A stretch of DNA of 35,882 nucleotides from NCBI GenBank assembly GCA_022711635.1, contig JAKLEQ010000011.1, positions 1-35,882 of the forward strand, in the 5' to 3' direction. The notes beneath the pieces are model-generated. The model had not been told where the DNA came from and did no database searches. It was given only the letters and a program-made list of their open reading frames with translations. This DNA is from Methanoregula sp. (GTDB taxonomy: Archaea > Halobacteriota > Methanomicrobia > Methanomicrobiales > Methanospirillaceae). A program made the translations under genes and the position numbers. Of the stretch, positions 31,614 through 35,882 are shown in pieces. Position 1 is the first letter of the stretch. Every line of letters begins with the position of its first letter.

Positions 31614-32876
31614 CTATGCCCCACCCTTGAGGACTTTTGCATACACCTCGAGGATCCTGCGAACAACGTTGTCCCAGGAGTATTGTCGTGCGTAGGCGAG
31701 GATTTTCCCGGCATCCCACGGCTTTTCAAGCCCGCGCCGGATCGCTCCGGCCAGCGCAGCGGCGTCTGCCGGTTCACAGAGGATCCCGACATCGTCCGTC
31801 TGGATGACTTCGATGCTTCCCACGTTACGGGCGGCGATCACCGGTTTTCCGCAGGCGAGGGCTTCGATCTGGACGATCCCGAAGCTCTCCTGCAGGCTCG
31901 GGAAGACAAAAAGGTCGGCGCTGTTGATCCAGAGCGGCAGATCCTCTGTCCTGATATAGGGCAGGATCGTGACCTTGTCGCCAAGCGAAAGCCGGTCCAC
32001 CCTGTCTTGAAGAGTTTTCCGGTACGGCCCCTTCCCGGAGATATAACACCGGATGTCCTTCTGCGGCACATTCTGCTCCGGGAGGATCTTTATAGCGTCG
32101 ATCAGGTACTGGAAACCTTTACGCTCGAGCAGGTCTCCGAAGGTGAACAGGATGACGGGATCCGGGGGGAGTCCGAGCTCTCTCCTGCATTTTGACTTGT
32201 CAAGAGGGCGGAACCCGCTGGCGAACCCGTTCGGCACTGCCACAACACGGGGGTTGTATCTCTGCAGGAGCGGGAGGTCGGAGGAATTCACCCGGATAAG
32301 GGTATCTGCCTCCCTCCAGGCCCTTTCGATCCGGGGATCGTGCAGGGCAATCTCTTCCGCGAGCCACGCTGAGTCCTCGTGGAGGGTTGCAACCAGCGGG
32401 ACAGGGAATTCCTCCTTCAGCTGTATCCCGATACAGGATGAGGGATAGGTGAAATGGGCATGGATGAGATCGAAGCGGATGCTGTGCTTCCGGATCGTGT
32501 TGCGGACTGCGGCATACCTCCGGTCAAACGCCATCTTCCGCCGCGCTGATACGAGGGGGATTGAGAGACTCCGGGGAATAAAGAAACACCGGGGGTAGTA
32601 AACGCTCACGTTGTCGTACTGGTAATCGGAACAATACTTATCGTTGGGAAGAATGCCGAGACTGAAAAAGACCGGGCAGATAACGACGATGCGCTGGAAG
32701 AACGGCCTGAGCGCAGCGACCTGGTTCTTGACGTATATCGACCCGATATACCGGTCGTTCTCGTCAGGATAATCCGGCGTGATGATGAGAAGGGTCAGGT
32801 CGCGGGTTCCTTTACCGCCGGAATCGGGAATCGCGTCCCTGACTTCCCCCGGAACCCGTTCATCCATCATTGCCAT
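31614..32876 (-). CDS. GT4-type glycosyltransferase
   Basis: A 420-residue GT-B enzyme. The acceptor domain starts after a 30-residue polar tail (LTLLIITPDYPDENDRYIGS, then LIHAHFTYPSSCIGI). The donor domain has LFTFGDLLERKGFQYLIDAI, CYISGKGPYRKTLQ, the E-x7-E motif in QESFGIVQIEALACGKPVIA and GSIEVIQTDDVGIL. I set the start at ATG 32876, since an in-frame extension to 33407 would be low in family features and would overlap the PHP gene. 125 bases separate it from the PHP stop. Sugar donor unknown. Confidence 0.88.
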   Translation of the reverse strand: MAMMDERVPGEVRDAIPDSGGKGTRDLTLLIITPDYPDENDRYIGSIYVKNQVAALRPFFQRIVVICPVFFSLGILPNDKYCSDYQYDNVSVYYPRCFFIPRSLSIPLVSARRKMAFDRRYAAVRNTIRKHSIRFDLIHAHFTYPSSCIGIQLKEEFPVPLVATLHEDSAWLAEEIALHDPRIERAWREADTLIRVNSSDLPLLQRYNPRVVAVPNGFASGFRPLDKSKCRRELGLPPDPVILFTFGDLLERKGFQYLIDAIKILPEQNVPQKDIRCYISGKGPYRKTLQDRVDRLSLGDKVTILPYIRTEDLPLWINSADLFVFPSLQESFGIVQIEALACGKPVIAARNVGSIEVIQTDDVGILCEPADAAALAGAIRRGLEKPWDAGKILAYARQYSWDNVVRRILEVYAKVLKGGA

Positions 32877-33001
32877 AGTTCTCTTTCCCCGGGCATGAAA
32901 ACACCTGTGGTCGGCCGGATAGCGTCCCGGGGGACACCACGGGTTCTGCCAATGTCGGGGATCGGCGCGGGAAATCGCGAAGTGGGGGGGCTCTGGCTTA
33001 T

Positions 33002-33685
33002 TCAGCGCCGGATCTTTCGTGCAACAGCAGAGAAACCGCCCCGGATCAGCGTTCCCCACTTTCCCTGGCGTATGCAGCTGCCGACCTGGCTTCTCCGGAT
33101 CTCGGAAGAGGTAGCGTACCGTGCCGCAAGCAGTTCCCTGCAGGCAAACGAATCCCGCCCGATCCGGGCCCTGACTGAGCCGACCTCCGACCCGAGGTGG
33201 GCATCGCTCCCCGCGACGACAGGCCGGGCATGGCGGCGTGCCAGTTCGGCGGCACCCTCGTTCTGTGCCGGCGTGCTCCGTGCATTCCAGCATTCGATAT
33301 AGTCCACCTGTGGGGCGATCTCTTCGATATTCGTATGGTCCCGGCATGGGTGGGGGAGGATGACGGTTCCCCCGTTGGAACGGATCTCGCGGATCACATC
33401 TTTCCACGCGGTGGACCGGATATCATCCGATAGCCCAAGGCCGATGATGTCGCCGCAGTCCGTGCGGATCTCCGTTCCGACAATGATCTCCGGGGATACG
33501 GCAGTCACGTATCGCTTCGCCTCAACGGCACCCCGGATCGTCCCGTGATCGGTGATCGCGATGCAGGTCAGCCCGGCTGCCTCCGCTCTCCGGAGAATCG
33601 CGCGGGGGGAGAGGAACGAGTCATGGGAGTACCGCGAGTGGATGTGGAGATCGGCGATCCGGTCGTCAGCACTGCGGTTGTCCAT
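33002..33685 (-). CDS. PHP-domain metal-dependent phosphoesterase
   Basis: A 227-residue PHP protein with the trinuclear metal site well preserved: DLHIHSRYSHDS (H14, H16, H21), AITDHGT (D46, H47), a Glu in VGTEIRTDCGD, HPCRDH and GSDAHLGSEVG. PHP enzymes hydrolyse phosphoesters of nucleotides, histidinol phosphate or glycans. Its start overlaps the end of the ATP-grasp gene by 20 bases, so the two are probably co-translated. In polysaccharide loci PHP proteins may trim phosphate or act on phosphorylated tyrosine; neither is shown here. Confidence 0.88.
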   Translation of the reverse strand: MDNRSADDRIADLHIHSRYSHDSFLSPRAILRRAEAAGLTCIAITDHGTIRGAVEAKRYVTAVSPEIIVGTEIRTDCGDIIGLGLSDDIRSTAWKDVIREIRSNGGTVILPHPCRDHTNIEEIAPQVDYIECWNARSTPAQNEGAAELARRHARPVVAGSDAHLGSEVGSVRARIGRDSFACRELLAARYATSSEIRRSQVGSCIRQGKWGTLIRGGFSAVARKIRR

Positions 33686-34817
33686 GCGGCCTCCAGAACC
33701 GGTGCTGTCTCACCCGGAGAACGAATTCTGCTGCTGTCATGCCCGCCTGCAGGAACGCAGGCACAAGATCTTCCGGGTCGATATCGTACCGGATGCTCCG
33801 GTCCCCGAAGTCCCTGACAAATTGCGGGAACGAACGGGGATTCGTCATGACGTGGAAGAGGTCGGCCGGGAGGAGCCAGCGGTATTTCAGGCCGGTCCGG
33901 TACGCGAAGACCGGTTCGATGTCTCCCCCGAGCGCCATCCGGCAGGCAAGGTTCGGGAAATCCACGCCGGCTGCAATGGCAAGGCCCAGCGATCCCCAGA
34001 ACTTGGGATTGATCTCCATCAGTACGTACTCACCGGTCACCGCATCCCTCTTGAACTCTGCCATGGCAACCCCATGCCAGTCAAGGCGGTCCAGGATCTT
34101 CAGGCCGGCGTCCCGGAGCGCCGGATCAAACACGCTCTCGGCAACGGCGCTCGGGCCTCCCGTGACCGGGTACTCGCGGACCCTGCGGTGCATGAAGATC
34201 GCCCGGGCATTCCCGTGGTTGTAGAGCGCGAAGAACCCGTAGCCTTCTCCCGCCACATATTCCTGGACCACGGGGGAGTATTGGGCAATTTCACGGTACC
34301 GCGAGAGGAGGTCCTCCGGCCGGTTTGCATACCGGACATACCCGGACTCCTCGGAGCCTTTGATTACGGCAGGGCAGGTGACCTCCTGCGCGATGGCTGC
34401 GATATCCGCTTCTGTCCGGGGATACCAGGTCTTCGGGACCCGGATCCCGATCTCCTCCGCGAACCGGATCGTCCGGCTCTTGCTGCCCGCGATCTCCAGT
34501 GCTGCATCACCGGCAAGAGGGATATTCAGATACTTTTCCAGTTCTGCCCGGATACCCGCAGACTGCATCACCGCAGCGAAACTTACCGGGAGCAGGACGT
34601 CGAACCGGTTCTCCTTTACGAAATCGAGGAGGAACCCGGCAAACCGGGGATCCCGCTCCGGGTCCGGCGCGAGGGCATGGTGACTGCAGTATCTCGAGTG
34701 AGCGGCAATACTGCCAGGAAGATGCGAGAGTACGGTGACGTCGTGACCCCGTCTCCCGAGAGACCGGACTGCGGAAAGGGTATGCTTGAAATTGCCATCG
34801 GTCAGAAGGATCTTCAT
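33666..34817 (-). CDS. ATP-grasp carboxylate-amine ligase-like protein
   Basis: A 383-residue ATP-grasp protein. The N-terminal domain begins ILLTDGNFKHTLSAVRSLGR. The ATP-grasp core contains CPAVIKGSEESGYVRYA, VVQEYVAGEGYGFFALYNHG, VAMAEFKRDAVTG and LMEINPKFWGSLGLAIAAGV, which carries the metal-binding Glu and Asn. This subfamily is labelled carboxylate-amine ligase or carbamoyl-phosphate synthase-like; the acid and amine joined are unknown. Genes on either side suggest it may attach an amino acid or similar group to a sugar or glycan. It starts 13 bases after the deacetylase stop. Confidence 0.85.
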   Translation of the reverse strand: MKILLTDGNFKHTLSAVRSLGRRGHDVTVLSHLPGSIAAHSRYCSHHALAPDPERDPRFAGFLLDFVKENRFDVLLPVSFAAVMQSAGIRAELEKYLNIPLAGDAALEIAGSKSRTIRFAEEIGIRVPKTWYPRTEADIAAIAQEVTCPAVIKGSEESGYVRYANRPEDLLSRYREIAQYSPVVQEYVAGEGYGFFALYNHGNARAIFMHRRVREYPVTGGPSAVAESVFDPALRDAGLKILDRLDWHGVAMAEFKRDAVTGEYVLMEINPKFWGSLGLAIAAGVDFPNLACRMALGGDIEPVFAYRTGLKYRWLLPADLFHVMTNPRSFPQFVRDFGDRSIRYDIDPEDLVPAFLQAGMTAAEFVLRVRQHRFWRPHGQPQC

Positions 34818-34830
34818 GCAGTACTCCCCT

Positions 34831-35882
34831 TCATCGAAGCTTCACCGTTATCTCCGGGCGGCTGCATCGGATGTCCACGTACCCATTGCCGGGCCGGTGC
34901 TCGGCATCGATGCCGGCGATGCTGGACGGGTCGATAAGCAGCCTCACCTGCAGGGATGGCACCGGTAATGTCTTCAATCCGCTGATGCGAAGAAGCACGG
35001 TCTTCTCAACTACGGTAAGGCTGAGCGATGCTCCCCTCCGTGACCGGAACCAGTCAACGATCTGCCCCGCGGTCGTCACCCACGCTCCGTCGGATACAGC
35101 CTGTTTCACCAGGTCGGAATAGAGATTCGACCAGTCCCGGGGCGGGGTGATGTTCTCGTAGTGCCAGAGCAGGGTTATGACACCCCCGTACTGCTTTGCG
35201 TACCCGATAATCCGGTCGCAGAACGACCGCGCTGCGGGCATATCGAGGTTCCGGCAGGGGATTCTCTCCCAGCCTCCGGCTGAAGGTGCGAAGCAGGACG
35301 TGCCCAAAAGGCCGAGATCCTGGATATGGAGCGGGAGTTCCAGAAGGTTCGTGGTTCCCCGGGGCCGGTAGACCTGCGTCGTCCCGGCACGGAACCCTGC
35401 ATCATCATTGTAGCCGAACGTCGAATCGTACGCGTATCCGGCCTCGTCCAGTACGCGGAAACTCATGGCATCGGCAAGGAGCCAGTGCGTCCGGTTGCCG
35501 GGGTTCCGGTGATCCCTCCCAAGGGCGGCAACTTCTTCGCGCCGGCTTTTACCGGCACTCGTCCAGTTGTCGATCCCGTGGATCCCTGCTTCCCACCCAC
35601 CCGTGGTCAGGTCCTCTACGACACCGGCCGGGATGGTGTACCTGACGGCGCGGTACCGGTGCGCAAGGATGCCGGGATCGCCCTTTTTCGGGACAAAGAA
35701 GAACGTGGACCGGACGCCAAGACCGGCTTCCAGCATCTTCCACGCTGAGAAGAGCGCCCACGGGTCAGTCCCGATCCCGCACCGCGCGAGCAGGATGCGG
35801 GTTCCCGCGGCAGCCTCCCCCTGCAGGATGCACCGCCATGCCGCGTATCCCACGGTGCCGAACCTGCATTCCCGTACCGAGG
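34831..35882 (-). CDS. NodB-like polysaccharide deacetylase (5' end cut by window edge)
   Basis: The frame is open to the right edge with no convincing ATG; a GTG at 35853 exists but sequence before it stays open. About 350 residues are visible. STFFFVPKKGD, GIHGIDNWTSAG and LLWHYENITPP resemble the core strands and His-bearing loop of carbohydrate esterase family 4 (NodB) proteins. The usual N-terminal TFDDG Asp pair is replaced by IGTDPWALFSA, seen in a divergent subgroup. The C-terminal 80 residues form an extra beta-rich piece. It is the first visible gene of the minus-strand operon. Removing acetyl groups from glycan amino sugars is the probable activity. Confidence 0.75.
   Translation of the reverse strand, partial: SVRECRFGTVGYAAWRCILQGEAAAGTRILLARCGIGTDPWALFSAWKMLEAGLGVRSTFFFVPKKGDPGILAHRYRAVRYTIPAGVVEDLTTGGWEAGIHGIDNWTSAGKSRREEVAALGRDHRNPGNRTHWLLADAMSFRVLDEAGYAYDSTFGYNDDAGFRAGTTQVYRPRGTTNLLELPLHIQDLGLLGTSCFAPSAGGWERIPCRNLDMPAARSFCDRIIGYAKQYGGVITLLWHYENITPPRDWSNLYSDLVKQAVSDGAWVTTAGQIVDWFRSRRGASLSLTVVEKTVLLRISGLKTLPVPSLQVRLLIDPSSIAGIDAEHRPGNGYVDIRCSRPEITVKLR

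Noticed and set aside
32877..33407. In-frame N-terminal extension of the GT4 gene at 31614
   Set aside because: It is rich in Pro, Arg and Cys, has no glycosyltransferase features and overlaps the well-supported PHP gene.
33552..34937. Plus-strand ORF of 461 residues
   Set aside because: It is antisense to the ATP-grasp gene, whose motifs are clear; the plus-strand product has no recognisable domain.
1..35882. CRISPR arrays, tRNA or rRNA genes, insertion sequences
   Set aside because: No regularly spaced repeats, cloverleaf-like or rRNA-like stretches, transposase motifs or terminal repeats were found by eye.

Overview
The window looks like chromosomal DNA of a methanogenic archaeon, most probably a Methanomicrobiales member near Methanoregula. 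This is an inference from protein content and style. The signs are a TrmB-type regulator, a deoxyhypusine synthase-like protein, a small siroheme sulfite-reductase-like protein, a receiver/HisKA_2-type kinase, archaeal TATA boxes (two placed for leaderless or nearly leaderless transcripts), GGAGG/GGTGATC ribosome binding sites, and many ATGA/GTGA start-stop overlaps. I saw no rRNA, tRNA, CRISPR array or insertion sequence.

Region 1 (1-4403) is a TrmB-like regulator, cut by the left edge, divergent from a compact run of small redox and metal-binding genes. In order these are a SnoaL-like protein, a NapH-like membrane polyferredoxin, a cupin, two small CxxC zinc proteins, a DUF6448 protein with a His-rich tail, rubredoxin, an unknown 133-residue protein and a small ferredoxin. 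This is the best candidate here for an undescribed system: probably a regulated electron-transfer or stress module.

Region 2 (4480-8681) is mostly on the minus strand: a deoxyhypusine synthase-like gene overlapping a UPF0316 membrane protein, then an island of short Cys-rich ORFs and a 32-residue membrane peptide, then a second UPF0316 paralog. Region 3 (8864-12855) carries an MFS transporter, a receiver-kinase whose H-box lacks the usual phospho-accepting histidine, a translationally coupled 49-residue charged protein, and a siroheme/4Fe-4S protein. A 703-base gene-free stretch (12856-13558) follows, partly GC-rich and hairpin-forming, partly AT-rich.

Region 4 (13559-30680) is a large surface-polysaccharide locus on the plus strand. 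It has a GDP-mannose to GDP-fucose pair, a lipid-linked sugar module (GT2, small flippase-like protein, multi-membrane glycosyltransferase), and a Wzm/Wzt export pair whose two genes are separated by a complete glucose-1-phosphate to UDP-xylose pathway. Glycosyltransferases and two methyltransferases come after. Region 5 (30715-35882) is a converging minus-strand operon: NodB-like deacetylase (cut by the right edge), ATP-grasp ligase, PHP phosphoesterase and two glycosyltransferases. Regions 4 and 5 together could make, modify, possibly cap and export a fucose/xylose-containing glycan.
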